The notes below the pieces were generated by a model, which saw only the letters and a program-made list of their open reading frames with translations, ran no database searches and was not told the origin of the DNA. This document shows, one piece after another, positions 25,689-34,783 of a DNA stretch of 40,114 nt. The translations under genes were made by a program, and so were the position numbers. Source of the DNA: Holdemanella porci (GTDB lineage Bacteria > Bacillota_I > Bacilli_A > Erysipelotrichales > Erysipelotrichaceae); NCBI RefSeq assembly GCF_009696075.1, contig NZ_VUMR01000012.1, forward strand, positions 1 to 40,114, read 5' to 3'. Numbering within the stretch: the stretch's first letter is position 1; each line of letters opens with the position of its first letter.

Positions 25689-26309
25689 TTATAATTCTTT
25701 AATCACAGATATCAAGGCATCCGCCACAAGTTTATGACCCTTCTCATCCATATGGATTCCATCCAAACTTCCAGCTACAGCACTCGTATCAATCACTTCT
25801 ACATTCAAACCCGAACAACCTTTTTCTAAGTATGGCTTTGTATTCGCTAAAATACCAAATCCAGCTTGACCAAAATTACTAGCTGTTCTTTCATTCTTTA
25901 AGCCATCCACATTCATTTTAGGTGGACACACCACAAAAAATTTAGGCAGTTTAGATCCATCACGATAGTTTTCCGGATTTAAGGCTCTATACATCAAAGT
26001 ACGAATCCCCTTCTCTAAAGAAATGGAATTCGTTGAAAATTGACGTTTCGCATCATTCGTTCCCAACATAATAAACACAACATCAATGGGAGCATGCGTT
26101 TTTAAAACCATCGAAATCATTTTAGCTCCATTACGATCCGCATCATACGGATCATCCAAGCACAATGTTCGACCACATAAGCCTTCCTCAATAATTTCAT
26201 GTTCCCAAAATGCCTTTTTAACAAGCTGCGTAAAACGATTTGGTTGTCTAGACGCATCTTTGGCATTATAGCCCCACGTATTACTATCCCCAAAAAATAA
26301 TATCTTCAT
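25689..26309 (-). CDS. SGNH/GDSL-family hydrolase
   Basis: A 206-residue serine esterase of the SGNH fold. Block I is FFGDSNTWGYN (nucleophile Ser9), block III is MLGTNDAKRQF, and block V is SLDGIHMDEKGH (Asp183, His186). The long insertion with FFVVCPPKMN is typical of arylesterase-type members that act on small acyl esters. There is no signal peptide. The ATG overlaps the stop of the cyclo-ligase gene (ATGA), with GAGG eight bases upstream, so it is translated from the same mRNA. Confidence 0.9.
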   Translation of the reverse strand: MKILFFGDSNTWGYNAKDASRQPNRFTQLVKKAFWEHEIIEEGLCGRTLCLDDPYDADRNGAKMISMVLKTHAPIDVVFIMLGTNDAKRQFSTNSISLEKGIRTLMYRALNPENYRDGSKLPKFFVVCPPKMNVDGLKNERTASNFGQAGFGILANTKPYLEKGCSGLNVEVIDTSAVAGSLDGIHMDEKGHKLVADALISVIKEL

Positions 26310-26812
26310 CGTAATATCCTCGATTCTGTAATAATCATATCTAACTTCATATCGGTTGGTTTTACATCAAATTCCATTTCCTGCACATCAAATGCTACCC
26401 CAATCTTCAATGCAGAACTTTTACTTAAATACCGATCATAATAGCCTTTTCCATACCCCATTCGATACGTTCCAAAGAATCCAACGACCGGTACTAAAAT
26501 CACATCTAAATCTTTTACCTCATGCATCCCAATGGGTTCAATTGTTGAAAATGGACCCTTACTTTTTTCTTCTCGATCCGAATAAAAGGCAATCGTAGTA
26601 TCATCTAACATCTTAGGTATATATAAATCAAATTCATCACGAAACTTTGCATATACATCCACTTCATTTCGAATTGGAATATATGTTCCTATTTTTCCTT
26701 TTAAAAAAGGCAAAACACAATTAGTGATTGCCTTTTCCTTTTCAAATCTTTTTGAATTTGATAATGAACTACGCCTTTGAATGCACAACTTTCGCTTATC
26801 CAATGCTGTCAC
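26306..26812 (-). CDS. 5-formyltetrahydrofolate cyclo-ligase
   Basis: A 168-residue enzyme making 5,10-methenyl-THF from 5-formyl-THF with ATP. Motifs: an N-terminal basic helix ([14 protein letters not shown]), the substrate loop [20 protein letters not shown]-type strand, and the signature [11 protein letters not shown] near residue 120. The start is a GTG at 26812 inside the end of sufB, or the TTG three codons on; no strong ribosome site is seen, so coupling to sufB is likely. Linkage of folate recycling to SUF is positional only. Confidence 0.92.
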   Translation of the reverse strand: MTALDKRKLCIQRRSSLSNSKRFEKEKAITNCVLPFLKGKIGTYIPIRNEVDVYAKFRDEFDLYIPKMLDDTTIAFYSDREEKSKGPFSTIEPIGMHEVKDLDVILVPVVGFFGTYRMGYGKGYYDRYLSKSSALKIGVAFDVQEMEFDVKPTDMKLDMIITESRILR

Positions 26813-28199
26813 TCATATCCAGTTTCAACATTTGATTCAATTCAACCGCATATTCCATTGGAAGTTCACGCGTAAATGGTTCTAAGAATCCCATAACAAT
26901 CATTTCCGTAGCTTGAGAACGAGTTAAACCACGAGACATTAAATAGAACAATTGTTCTTCACTAATGTTTGAAACTGTCGCCTCATGCTCAATTTGAGAT
27001 GTATCATTATAAGATACATTCATCGGAACTGTATCACTACGTGATTTCTTATCTAAAATCAGAGTATCACATTCAACTTTACTCTTGGCATATGCTGCAT
27101 TTTTAGAATGTGTTACCCAACCACGATAGTTTACTTCACCACCATTACGCGCAATGGATTTAGAAATAATTGTACTAAAAGTATGAGGAGCTAAATGAAT
27201 CATTTTACTTCCTGCATCCTGAATCTGGTTTTCACCGGCTACCGCAATCGAAATCGTTGTTCCCTTTGCGTATGGCTCAGCCAAAATACAAGCTGGATAC
27301 TTCATATTTACATGGGAACCAACGTTACCATCAATCCATTCCATGTGTCCATTTTCAAATACTTTTGCACGCTTAGTCACTAAGTTCAAGATATTGCTTG
27401 ACCAGTTTTGTACCGTTGAATAACGACACTTCGCATTCTTATGTACATAAATTTCTACAACTGCCGCATGTAAAGAATCCTTTGAATACGTTGGTGCCGT
27501 ACATCCTTCTACATAATGTACATCGGCACCCTCATCTACAATGATCAACGTTCTTTCAAACTGTCCCATCTGCATGGAGTTGATACGGAAATAGGATTGA
27601 AGTGGTTTTTCCAACTTCACACCCTTTGGTACATAAATAAAGGATCCTCCTGACCATACAGCCGTATTTAAAGCTGCATATTTATTGTCTGTATAAGGAA
27701 CAAGTTTACCAAAATATTCCTTTAATAAATCTGGACATGCCTTTAATGCAGAATCCGTATCCAAGAAGATAACACCCTTCTCTTCCACTTCCTCTAACAT
27801 ATTGTGATATACAACTTCACTCTCATATTGCGTAGATACACCGGCCAAGAATTTTTGTTCCGCTTCCGGAATTCCTAGCTTATCAAACGTATTACGGATC
27901 GTATCTGGAACTTCATCCCATGACTTTTCCTGTTTATCACTTGGTTTGATATAGTATGTATAATCATCAAAGTTGATTTCACTTAAATCTGGACCCCAAT
28001 TTGGATTTTGTTGCTTTTCAAAAGAATGATATGCATCAAGTCTTAGCTGCAACATCCATTCAGGCTCATTTTTGATTTTTGAAATCGTACGAACTGTTTC
28101 TTCATTCAATCCCTTTTGGGTTTTATAAACACTGACATCTTCATCATGAAAACCATATTCATATTCACTAGAAAGTGCGATATCTTTTTCGTTACTCAT
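26796..28199 (-). CDS. sufB: Fe-S cluster scaffold subunit SufB
   Basis: A 467-residue SufB, part of the SufBC(2)D scaffold on which Fe-S clusters are built. Family stretches include [55 protein letters not shown] and the C-terminal [19 protein letters not shown]. The beta-helix core and length are normal. The ATG at 28199 is preferred (GAGG nine bases upstream, inside the sufU end); an earlier GTG at 28214 is possible. It is the last suf gene in the order C-D-S-U-B. Confidence 0.96.
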   Translation of the reverse strand: MSNEKDIALSSEYEYGFHDEDVSVYKTQKGLNEETVRTISKIKNEPEWMLQLRLDAYHSFEKQQNPNWGPDLSEINFDDYTYYIKPSDKQEKSWDEVPDTIRNTFDKLGIPEAEQKFLAGVSTQYESEVVYHNMLEEVEEKGVIFLDTDSALKACPDLLKEYFGKLVPYTDNKYAALNTAVWSGGSFIYVPKGVKLEKPLQSYFRINSMQMGQFERTLIIVDEGADVHYVEGCTAPTYSKDSLHAAVVEIYVHKNAKCRYSTVQNWSSNILNLVTKRAKVFENGHMEWIDGNVGSHVNMKYPACILAEPYAKGTTISIAVAGENQIQDAGSKMIHLAPHTFSTIISKSIARNGGEVNYRGWVTHSKNAAYAKSKVECDTLILDKKSRSDTVPMNVSYNDTSQIEHEATVSNISEEQLFYLMSRGLTRSQATEMIVMGFLEPFTRELPMEYAVELNQMLKLDMSDSIG

Positions 28200-28638
28200 C
28201 TTTTCCATCCTCACTTTCCTTAATCATTTCACGCATAGCCTTCCAACCAATTGTGGCACAATTGATACGATTGGCTTGTTTTCCGACATTTTGAAACGCT
28301 ATGGCCTCATCTAAAACATCTTCATCATATTCTTTTTGATCAATCATTTTGAAATAATTGTCTATAATTTCTTTTGCTTCTTGTGTCGTCTTTCCTTTTA
28401 ATAGTTCAGACATAATTGAAGTCGAAGCCGTTGAAATCGTACAGGCAACCCCATCAAAACGAATATCATCAATTTTTCCGTCTGAAATTTTTGTCTGCAC
28501 CGTAATATCATCAATACAAGAATCACTCGCCATATGACGTGACATGTAACCATTGTCTTTTGTCAATTCTTTATTACGAGGATAGTCATAATGATCCATA
28601 ATAATCTGGCGCATCAACATTGGATCAATATTTGACAT
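28192..28638 (-). CDS. sufU: SufU zinc-dependent sulfurtransferase
   Basis: A 148-residue IscU-fold protein that receives persulfide from SufS. The zinc and sulfur ligands are Cys41-x-Asp43 (SDSCIDD), Cys66 (GVACTIS) and Cys127 (INCATIGW). The insertion between the second and third cysteine region marks SufU rather than IscU. The start has AAGGAAG upstream. It has an eight-base overlap with sufB and lies 15 bases after sufS. Its presence, with no sufE or sufA seen, is the usual Bacillota SUF form. Confidence 0.95.
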   Translation of the reverse strand: MSNIDPMLMRQIIMDHYDYPRNKELTKDNGYMSRHMASDSCIDDITVQTKISDGKIDDIRFDGVACTISTASTSIMSELLKGKTTQEAKEIIDNYFKMIDQKEYDEDVLDEAIAFQNVGKQANRINCATIGWKAMREMIKESEDGKDE

Positions 28639-28653
28639 AATTAAGCTTCCTTC

Positions 28654-29895
28654 CTAAAAGAAAATGCTGACACAGTTTTCCACTGTCGCATTCTTCAAAG
28701 CATCAATCAATTGATCGACTTCTTCTTTTGTGTTGTACAAATAGAAACTTGCACGACAAGTACCCGGAGTCTTCAACACTTCCGGAAGTAATTTAGCACA
28801 ATGCTGTCCAGAACGAACGGCAATGCCAAATGTATTTAAATAGCTAGCGACATCTTGCGCAAAAATCATTTGATCTTTATCCTTCACATTAAATGTCACA
28901 ATTCCACTCTTCGCATTTTCATTATATACAACAATATTTCCTAAAGCTTCAGCTTTTTTTAAGAAATATTCCTTTAATTCTACTTCATGCGCATGAATAT
29001 TCTCTTTTCCAATCGCATCCAAATAATCCATGGCAGCTGCCATACCAATTACACCCTCAATTGGCTGTGTTCCAGATTCAAACTTTAATGGCGTTTCCTT
29101 TAAAGTTAATGAACAAGACTTGTCGAAGCGCGCATTACTTTCACCACCATAGAAAATTGGTTCTAGTTGATTCAACCATTTTTTCTTGCCATATAAAGCA
29201 CCTACGCCTGTAGGACCACACATCTTGTGAGCACTAAACGCATAGAAATCACAATCTAAATCCTGCACATCAATATTTAAATGAGGAGTACTCTGCGCTC
29301 CATCAATCACTAACAAAATGCCTCGTTCATGACAGATCTTGGCGATTTCCTTAACGGGAGCCACAAAACCCATAACATTAGAAACCATCGCTATCGCAAC
29401 AACTTTAACTTGATCAGTTAAAACACTTTTAAAGTTTTCAACTGTGATCTTACCCTCTTCATCCAAAGGAATGTAATCGATTTTAGTTCCTTTATTCTTT
29501 CCCGCCTGCATCCAAGGCAAGATACTTGAGGCATGTTCACTTTCGTCACTTAAAATGACGTCACCTTCATGTAAAAGCTGTTCTGTAACCATCATAGCTA
29601 CAAGATTCAAGCCTTCACTCGAACCTGAAGTAAATACGATTTCTTCTTTGTGTTTCGCATTTAAGAATTTTTGAGTACGAACACGAGCCCCTTCAAAAGC
29701 CGCATCGACCTGTGCACTCATTTCATAATCACCACGGTGAGCATTAGCACCAAGGTATGTATAATAATTCACTACGGCATCAATCACGGGTTGAGGCTTT
29801 AATGTCGTAGCCCCGTTATCTAAATACACTAGAGGTTTATCAGACATCTTACGCGTTAAAATCGGAAAATCTTTACGAATTCTACTGATGTCCAT
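28654..29895 (-). CDS. sufS: Cysteine desulfurase SufS
   Basis: A 413-residue class V aminotransferase-fold PLP enzyme that takes sulfur from cysteine. The PLP lysine is in FSAHKMCGPTG, and the catalytic cysteine is in RSGQHCAKLL near residue 365. YLDNGATTLKP and AHRGDYEMS are group II (SufS/CsdA) N-terminal motifs. The ATG at 29895 lies 14 bases inside the sufD end, with AGGTTGG upstream. It serves SufU and probably also MnmA. Confidence 0.96.
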   Translation of the reverse strand: MDISRIRKDFPILTRKMSDKPLVYLDNGATTLKPQPVIDAVVNYYTYLGANAHRGDYEMSAQVDAAFEGARVRTQKFLNAKHKEEIVFTSGSSEGLNLVAMMVTEQLLHEGDVILSDESEHASSILPWMQAGKNKGTKIDYIPLDEEGKITVENFKSVLTDQVKVVAIAMVSNVMGFVAPVKEIAKICHERGILLVIDGAQSTPHLNIDVQDLDCDFYAFSAHKMCGPTGVGALYGKKKWLNQLEPIFYGGESNARFDKSCSLTLKETPLKFESGTQPIEGVIGMAAAMDYLDAIGKENIHAHEVELKEYFLKKAEALGNIVVYNENAKSGIVTFNVKDKDQMIFAQDVASYLNTFGIAVRSGQHCAKLLPEVLKTPGTCRASFYLYNTKEEVDQLIDALKNATVENCVSIFF

Positions 29896-30655
29896 GTAAT
29901 CCAACCTTACTTTCCATTTCTTGACGAAGACTATCTTTCAATTCTTCATCTTCTACTAAATCAATAACTGGCAAGAAATAACCAACACTTAACAATCCAA
30001 CAGCTTGTTTTGTGCTCAATCCACGAGACTGTAGATAATATAGCTGATCAGCATCTGGCTGCCCAATTGTTAGAGCGTGGCTTGCCTTTACATCATTTTC
30101 ATCAATCAATAATAGTGGAATAACTTTTGTCTTATGTCCCTGGCCCAAAGTTAATACACGCGTTGCCTGATGAGACTGAGCATCGAAACATCCTTTTTTG
30201 ATATTTCCATTGGCAATCATTTGATATTGTCCATAATCAAATAAAACGGCAAAGTTTTTCATTTGACCATTTGTATGAGGCGCATTATGTCTTACTTCCA
30301 TTTCGCATACTTTTTTGATGTGTTCCTGACATAATTGACCACTTAAAATTTCATATTCAGCCCCCTGCTCTTTTAGATCCACATAGTGATTCCATTTCAA
30401 TGGGCTTTTTTCTAGATCCAAGACACCCATTTGGCAGTTGGCATCTTGTTTAAGTACCATATTAATGTTTAATTCGCACGCACTTTCAGCATGGTTTAAA
30501 ATAAAGAATTTTGAAAAAGAATTTTCTAAACACTCCACATTCAAATCAAATTTTGTACAATCTTTACTCAATTCAATTAAATAGGATTTTTGATCACGAG
30601 AATCGATTTGAATGTTTAAAGTTTCGCTATTGTGTACTTCCTTGCGATTAAGCAT
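29882..30655 (-). CDS. sufD: SufD-type scaffold subunit, short form
   Basis: A 257-residue member of the SufB/SufD family. The C-terminal region is clear: ASHALTIGQPDADQLYYL, then SRGLSTKQAVGLLSVGYF, which contacts SufC. Common SufD proteins are about 400-440 residues; here the N-terminal helical domain and part of the beta-helix are missing, yet the frame is clean and overlaps both neighbours, so this looks like a stable short form and not decay. The ATG at 30655 follows GGGG by nine bases; a GTG at 30670 is an alternative. Confidence 0.88.
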   Translation of the reverse strand: MLNRKEVHNSETLNIQIDSRDQKSYLIELSKDCTKFDLNVECLENSFSKFFILNHAESACELNINMVLKQDANCQMGVLDLEKSPLKWNHYVDLKEQGAEYEILSGQLCQEHIKKVCEMEVRHNAPHTNGQMKNFAVLFDYGQYQMIANGNIKKGCFDAQSHQATRVLTLGQGHKTKVIPLLLIDENDVKASHALTIGQPDADQLYYLQSRGLSTKQAVGLLSVGYFLPVIDLVEDEELKDSLRQEMESKVGLHGHQ

Positions 30656-31463
30656 ATTTTTTAGCCCCACAAGAACCTAAAGAAATAGGTTGTTTATCTT
30701 CTTCTTTATTTGCGGTTACGTGGTATTCTTTTTCAATCCATTCATATCCATCCTGATCAACTTTTTCAACTAAACTTGCATCACCAGATACAACAATTTG
30801 TCCATCCATTAATACGTGAGCATGTGTTGGCTGTAAATATTCATAGAAACGTGCATAGTGAGATACGATTAATAAACCAAGATCTGTTTGCTGCTGACAT
30901 TGGTTGATGGCATCAGAAACAATACGCAATGCATCGACATCTAGTCCAGAGTCAATTTCATCCAACATCGCAATTGCCGGTTTTAACATCATCATTTGAA
31001 CGATTTCATTACGTTTCTTCTCACCCCCACTAAAACCATCATTTAAGAAACGATGAGCCAAGTCTGGTTTCATTTCTAATTGTTCAATCGCTTTATCCAT
31101 TTCTTTGATAAATTTAAATAATGAGATTGGTTTTTCTAAACGCGCATTGATTGCACTTCTTAAAAAGTCAGAGTTTGTAACGCCAGAAACAACACTAGGA
31201 TATTGCATACCCAAGAAAAGTCCTGCCTTACTTCTTTCATCGACTGACATTTGTAGTACATCTTTTCCATCTAATGTGATTGAACCAGATGTAACTGTAT
31301 ATTTTGGATTACCCATAATGGCTGCAAGCAATGTAGACTTACCATTTCCATTAGGTCCCATTAGGGCATGACGCTCACCTGATTTTACAGTTAAGCTCAA
31401 CCCTTTTAAAATTTCTTTATTCTCCACGGATACATGAAGATCCTTAATGACCAAATCTGCCAT
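30648..31463 (-). CDS. sufC: Fe-S assembly ATPase SufC
   Basis: A 271-residue ABC ATPase. Walker A is GPNGNGKS (36-43), the Q-loop is in GMQYPS, the signature is FSGGEKK (144-150), Walker B ends in Asp168-Glu169 (AMLDEIDSGLD) and the switch His is in IVSHYARF. SufC drives SufB-SufD rearrangement. It is about 20 residues longer than usual because of a tail ending SLGSCGAKKYA. It is the first gene of the operon, behind a good promoter. Confidence 0.96.
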   Translation of the reverse strand: MADLVIKDLHVSVENKEILKGLSLTVKSGERHALMGPNGNGKSTLLAAIMGNPKYTVTSGSITLDGKDVLQMSVDERSKAGLFLGMQYPSVVSGVTNSDFLRSAINARLEKPISLFKFIKEMDKAIEQLEMKPDLAHRFLNDGFSGGEKKRNEIVQMMMLKPAIAMLDEIDSGLDVDALRIVSDAINQCQQQTDLGLLIVSHYARFYEYLQPTHAHVLMDGQIVVSGDASLVEKVDQDGYEWIEKEYHVTANKEEDKQPISLGSCGAKKYA

Positions 31464-31488
31464 ACCTTCTACCTCTTTTCACTGCAAT

Positions 31489-31517
31489 ATAATACCAAAT
31501 AATTATTAAATTCTCAA
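31489..31517 (-). promoter_or_regulatory. Promoter of the suf operon
   Basis: On the minus strand TTGAGA (31517-31512), 17 bases, then TATTAT (31494-31489), 25 bases before sufC. No Fur- or IscR-like dyad was recognised around it. Confidence 0.7.
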
Positions 31518-31538
31518 TTAATACGTCTCGAGCCTTCA

Positions 31539-31567
31539 TTGCAATTTAAAAAGATATCTCGTATAAT
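31539..31567 (+). promoter_or_regulatory. Promoter of the foldase pair
   Basis: TTGCAA (31539-31544), 17 bases, then a perfect TATAAT (31562-31567), 28 bases before the ATG at 31596. It is divergent from, and does not overlap, the suf promoter. Confidence 0.7.
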
Positions 31568-31595
31568 TGAAAAGACATTCTCAAGGAGGTTAATT

Positions 31596-32621
31596 ATGAC
31601 TGATATTTTACGAAATAACTGGTTTGTCGTACTTATTGCCATCATCATTATTGGTTTTATTGGCTACTTCATCTACGACACCAATAAAGATAATGTTTCC
31701 GCAAAAACAACCAACAATGAACAAGTTGTTGCTTCCATTAATAAGGATGACATTACCGCTGATGACTTATATGATGAATCCACACCTTATGATGGCTCTA
31801 CTATCTACAATATGTATAAAAATGCCGTTATCGATCAATCTATCAAAACTACAAAAGATTTAAAGAAACAGGCAAGTACATTAGAGTCTAATATTAAATC
31901 TAACGCATCTAGTCAAAGTGATGACTATGAATCTACACTCACAACAGAACTTGCCAAATATGGTTATGCATCCTATGAAGAACTTAATGATTATTGCTTA
32001 ACAAGTGTAAAAGAAAAAGAAATGAACAAAAAATATATCACTAAACATTTTGATGAGGTGAAAAAAGCTTGGGAAGAAAAAAGCCCAAGAACCGTTTCCA
32101 TTATTAAGATGGATGTTAGTGATGCCGATAATCTAACAGAAACAGAAACTAAAAAGAAAAGTAATATTGATAAGGCTTTAGAAAAAGAAAGCTTTGCGGA
32201 TGTCGCAAAAGCCTTCTCTGAAGATTCAAATACCGCTAATAAAAACGGATTTGCAGGATATGTAGATTCAAACTCAACAAGTTCAGACTCAAGTTCAACA
32301 TCAACTGTTCCTGCTGATGTAGTGACAGCTGCAATCGGCCTTAAAAAAGGGGAAACAAGTGACTGGATCACAGTTACAAGTTCAAGTGGAACAAGCTTAT
32401 ATAAGGTATATGTAAAAGAAACAAATTCAAAGAAGATTTTTAACGCAAAAAGTGACACTGTTTCAAACCAAGCATTGTATGCCATCTTAAACAGCGATTC
32501 TTCTCTTTCATACAAGATTTTAGATTCGTATGCAAAAAAATTAGACATTAAATTCAACGATAAAGACACAAAGAAAAAATTCGACAGCTATGTAAAAACA
32601 ACTTATGGAGGTGATCAATAA
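31596..32621 (+). CDS. PrsA/SurA-like peptidyl-prolyl isomerase, signal-anchored
   Basis: A 341-residue extracytoplasmic foldase. One N-terminal transmembrane anchor (WFVVLIAIIIIGFIGYFIY, about 9-27) replaces a lipobox. An N-terminal helical chaperone region precedes a parvulin-like domain (about 165-285), with RTVSIIKMDV, FADVAKAFSEDSN, KNGFAGYV and AAIGLKKGETSDWI, broken by a Ser/Thr-rich insert. The start is decided by AAGGAGG seven bases upstream. Its stop overlaps the next start (TAATG), so the two foldases are co-translated. Confidence 0.85.
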   Translation: MTDILRNNWFVVLIAIIIIGFIGYFIYDTNKDNVSAKTTNNEQVVASINKDDITADDLYDESTPYDGSTIYNMYKNAVIDQSIKTTKDLKKQASTLESNIKSNASSQSDDYESTLTTELAKYGYASYEELNDYCLTSVKEKEMNKKYITKHFDEVKKAWEEKSPRTVSIIKMDVSDADNLTETETKKKSNIDKALEKESFADVAKAFSEDSNTANKNGFAGYVDSNSTSSDSSSTSTVPADVVTAAIGLKKGETSDWITVTSSSGTSLYKVYVKETNSKKIFNAKSDTVSNQALYAILNSDSSLSYKILDSYAKKLDIKFNDKDTKKKFDSYVKTTYGGDQ

Positions 32622-33520
32622 TGAAAAAGACACCTATATTATTCGTATGTGCTGCCATGATGTTGACAGGATGCTCTGGAGCAACCGCAACTATTAAGGA
32701 TAAAGATGAAACAATCATGACTATTGGTGACACAAAATACACTAAGGGTGATGAATATGAATTGTTAAAAATATCTACTGGTTCAGATCTTACAATGGAA
32801 CTTGTAAAACAGGCTATCTACAAACAAGAAGTCAAGGTTACAAAGGAAATGAAGGAAAAAGCACAAAAACAAGTTAACGACTACAAAGAAAACATGGAAA
32901 ACTTTGATGAACAAATTCACTCATTGGGCTATAAAAATAGTAAACAATATATGAATAAAGTTCTAATTCCAAGTTTACAAGCAAGTGAATTAACCGAAAA
33001 ATACTTCACAGACGCAAAGAAAGACATCCAAAAAACATATAAACCAAGTAAAGCTCGTATCATTCAATGTGAGAATAAGGCAACTGCTAAAAAAGCTTTG
33101 AAAGCATTAAAGAATGGAACAGATCCAGAAGAAGTAGCTCAACAATACATGGTTGATTCTGCAAAATATTCTGGAAAAGAAACATTAGTAACGACAAAGA
33201 CAACGGATTTATCAACTCGTTTGATCAATACATTGTCAAAGACAAAAAAAGCCGGAGTCATTGACGAAGTCTTCACAAACGAAAGCAGTGGAACAACATA
33301 TGCATATGTTGCCGTATTAGTATCTAATACATATAAAGACATTAAAGATGATGTATATACAGCATTGAGCAGTGATGATGACGTCACAAAAGCTTGTCTT
33401 GTTTATTATTTAAAGAAATACAATTTTGAAGTACACGATCAAGATATATTCAATAATTTAAAGGCAAACAATCCTGAATATCTAGTCTCTAGACCAGATT
33501 TATCTGAATCAGACGACTAA
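32621..33520 (+). CDS. PrsA-like foldase lipoprotein
   Basis: A 299-residue lipoprotein: signal peptide with lipobox MLTGC (Cys18). It has a SurA-N-like helical region (about 40-130), then a parvulin-like segment (about 140-245: KARIIQCENKATAKKALKAL, DPEEVAQQYM, TKKAGVIDEVF). The parvulin part lacks clear catalytic signatures, so it may be a chaperone without isomerase activity. GGAGGTG precedes the ATG. It is the second gene of a two-gene operon, and its position next to the T7SS-like operon (convergent) may be chance. Confidence 0.82.
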   Translation: MKKTPILFVCAAMMLTGCSGATATIKDKDETIMTIGDTKYTKGDEYELLKISTGSDLTMELVKQAIYKQEVKVTKEMKEKAQKQVNDYKENMENFDEQIHSLGYKNSKQYMNKVLIPSLQASELTEKYFTDAKKDIQKTYKPSKARIIQCENKATAKKALKALKNGTDPEEVAQQYMVDSAKYSGKETLVTTKTTDLSTRLINTLSKTKKAGVIDEVFTNESSGTTYAYVAVLVSNTYKDIKDDVYTALSSDDDVTKACLVYYLKKYNFEVHDQDIFNNLKANNPEYLVSRPDLSESDD

Positions 33521-33526
33521 ATGAAA

Positions 33527-33561
33527 GGCCATTAGACAATAGTCTAGTGGCCCATTTTTTT
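33527..33561. terminator. Bidirectional terminator between foldase and T7SS-like operons
   Basis: GGCCATTAGAC (33527-33537) and GTCTAGTGGCC (33542-33552) form an 11-bp stem with one G-U, then CA and seven T on the plus strand. It overlaps the end of the convergent DUF4176 gene. Confidence 0.85.
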
Positions 33562-33816
33562 CATCATTTCATCCAGTTCAAATCGAAAATTAAATTCTTC
33601 TATATCCTGTAACCCTATATAGAATAAACAATCTATATCCTCATGATCAAATACGTAACAATGCTCCTTATCCATATAGCCTTCTGGCCATAAACATCCC
33701 GCATAATCATAGAGTTTTTTTGTCTTCATATTTTGTTGAAGACGCCCCATGATCATTAATTTCTTTGTCCCCTCTTTTAAAGTGACAACACTACCAATCG
33801 GTAATAAATCTTTCAT
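33544..33816 (-). CDS. DUF4176 domain protein
   Basis: A 90-residue small protein beginning LLPIGSVVTLKEGTKKLMIM, the DUF4176 signature, followed by DYAGCLWPEGY and a DxxFYIGL-type ending. DUF4176 proteins are typically encoded beside T7b (Ess) components and LXG/WXG effectors; their function is unknown, with roles as effector partners suggested. It is the last gene of the operon, 12 bases after the beta-repeat protein. Confidence 0.88.
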   Translation of the reverse strand: MKDLLPIGSVVTLKEGTKKLMIMGRLQQNMKTKKLYDYAGCLWPEGYMDKEHCYVFDHEDIDCLFYIGLQDIEEFNFRFELDEMMKKMGH

Positions 33817-33828
33817 GCCGACTCCTTT

Positions 33829-34623
33829 CTAATAACTTACGTTGATTTTAAAGCCCAGTCCCGCAATAAAGCCAAGTTTTGAGCCGATTTCCCACTCCCT
33901 GCTAGAAAAATGATAAGAGAAATTAGCCTCTGCACTACCTACACTTCCTTGTGCCGTTAAAGTGACTTTCGCCCCAAGAATATTCAATACACAACGTGTT
34001 TCGCCTCGTAATGCTGCAACACCAACTCCAGCTTCAAACGACTGTACTTTCCTAGAAAAAGCAGCTTTACAAGTCGCATACGCTACACCAACTTGCCCTG
34101 TTGCTCGAGCATTCGCATAGACTTTTGAATTTCCAATACGCGCATTTACTGTAGAAGATAATAACGCTAGACTTGTCTCGGCATTTAATACTATACGCGG
34201 ATCAAATTTTTTGTTCTTCCATATTCTTGCACTGATACTCGATTTAATTTCTCCATCAAGAAGTGTGGCATTGGCCCCTACATGAAAATAAGGCTTTGTG
34301 TAATCTTTATTCCATTCTTTAAATGACTTTGTATAGCGAACAGAACCATACGAATAGCGGCTCTGTTTTGTCAATTGTGAAACTAAATTCAAGTTCGTAT
34401 ACTTGATCAAATTCACCTTTCCAGGTTTCCAAGCACTTTGTTTGTGCTCGCAAGACTCAATTAAAGATGCGCTCTTCGATAAATAATTCGCAATATCCAT
34501 TATTTCTTTTGCGATGCGATATTGCCTTTCATTAATTGTAGGATCTTTTGAAGATAGAGCCCTAGAAGCAAGCGCCTTATATTCAAGACTTAGATTTTGA
34601 CAAGCTATACTATCGCCGTTCAC
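33829..34623 (-). CDS. Candidate T7SS substrate with C-terminal Ala/Gly-rich beta repeats
   Basis: A 264-residue protein of no family I can name. Residues 1-60 are helical, as in secreted Ess partners. From about 113 to 263 the sequence alternates small and polar residues in repeating strands: VGANATLLDGEI, LNAETSLALLSSTVNARI, VYANARATGQVGVAYAT, EAGVGVAALRGETR, TAQGSVGSAEANFSY, GFIAGLGFKI. Such alternation is seen at the C-termini of various secreted or phage-linked proteins. There is no signal peptide or membrane helix. The start is a GTG that overlaps the 57-residue gene by 14 bases. Its place between WXG100 and DUF4176 genes suggests it is exported cargo (inference). Confidence 0.65.
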   Translation of the reverse strand: MNGDSIACQNLSLEYKALASRALSSKDPTINERQYRIAKEIMDIANYLSKSASLIESCEHKQSAWKPGKVNLIKYTNLNLVSQLTKQSRYSYGSVRYTKSFKEWNKDYTKPYFHVGANATLLDGEIKSSISARIWKNKKFDPRIVLNAETSLALLSSTVNARIGNSKVYANARATGQVGVAYATCKAAFSRKVQSFEAGVGVAALRGETRCVLNILGAKVTLTAQGSVGSAEANFSYHFSSREWEIGSKLGFIAGLGFKINVSY

Positions 34624-34783
34624 GATTCATAATCCCCTGCATCTGAATTTGAATCAAATATTGAATTCGACTGACCTTTTGATTCACATAGACAAACTCT
34701 TCATTCGATACAATATTTTTTGTCTGATTTAACAACGCATTTAAATCACTAGACAAGGCATTGTAGAAATTTATCTCATTCAT
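34610..34783 (-). CDS. Small helical protein (57 aa) within the T7SS-like operon
   Basis: The ATG at 34783 overlaps the end of the preceding WXG100 gene (ATGAATGA), and the stop overlaps the next gene. It reads MNEINFYNALSSDLNALLNQ, then TKNIVSNEEFVYVNQKVSRI and QYLIQIQMQGIMNRERR: two predicted amphipathic helices, Asn/Gln rich, no signal. It is most likely a helical-hairpin partner of the downstream protein, like the small accessory proteins of LXG effectors. Double overlap on both sides supports that it is real despite its size. Confidence 0.7.
   Translation of the reverse strand: MNEINFYNALSSDLNALLNQTKNIVSNEEFVYVNQKVSRIQYLIQIQMQGIMNRERR

Noticed and set aside
31991-32569. 192-codon antisense frame over the first foldase
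   Set aside because: Produced by the Ser/Lys-rich codon use of the foldase; no ribosome site, and the sense strand has a clear promoter, start and domain.
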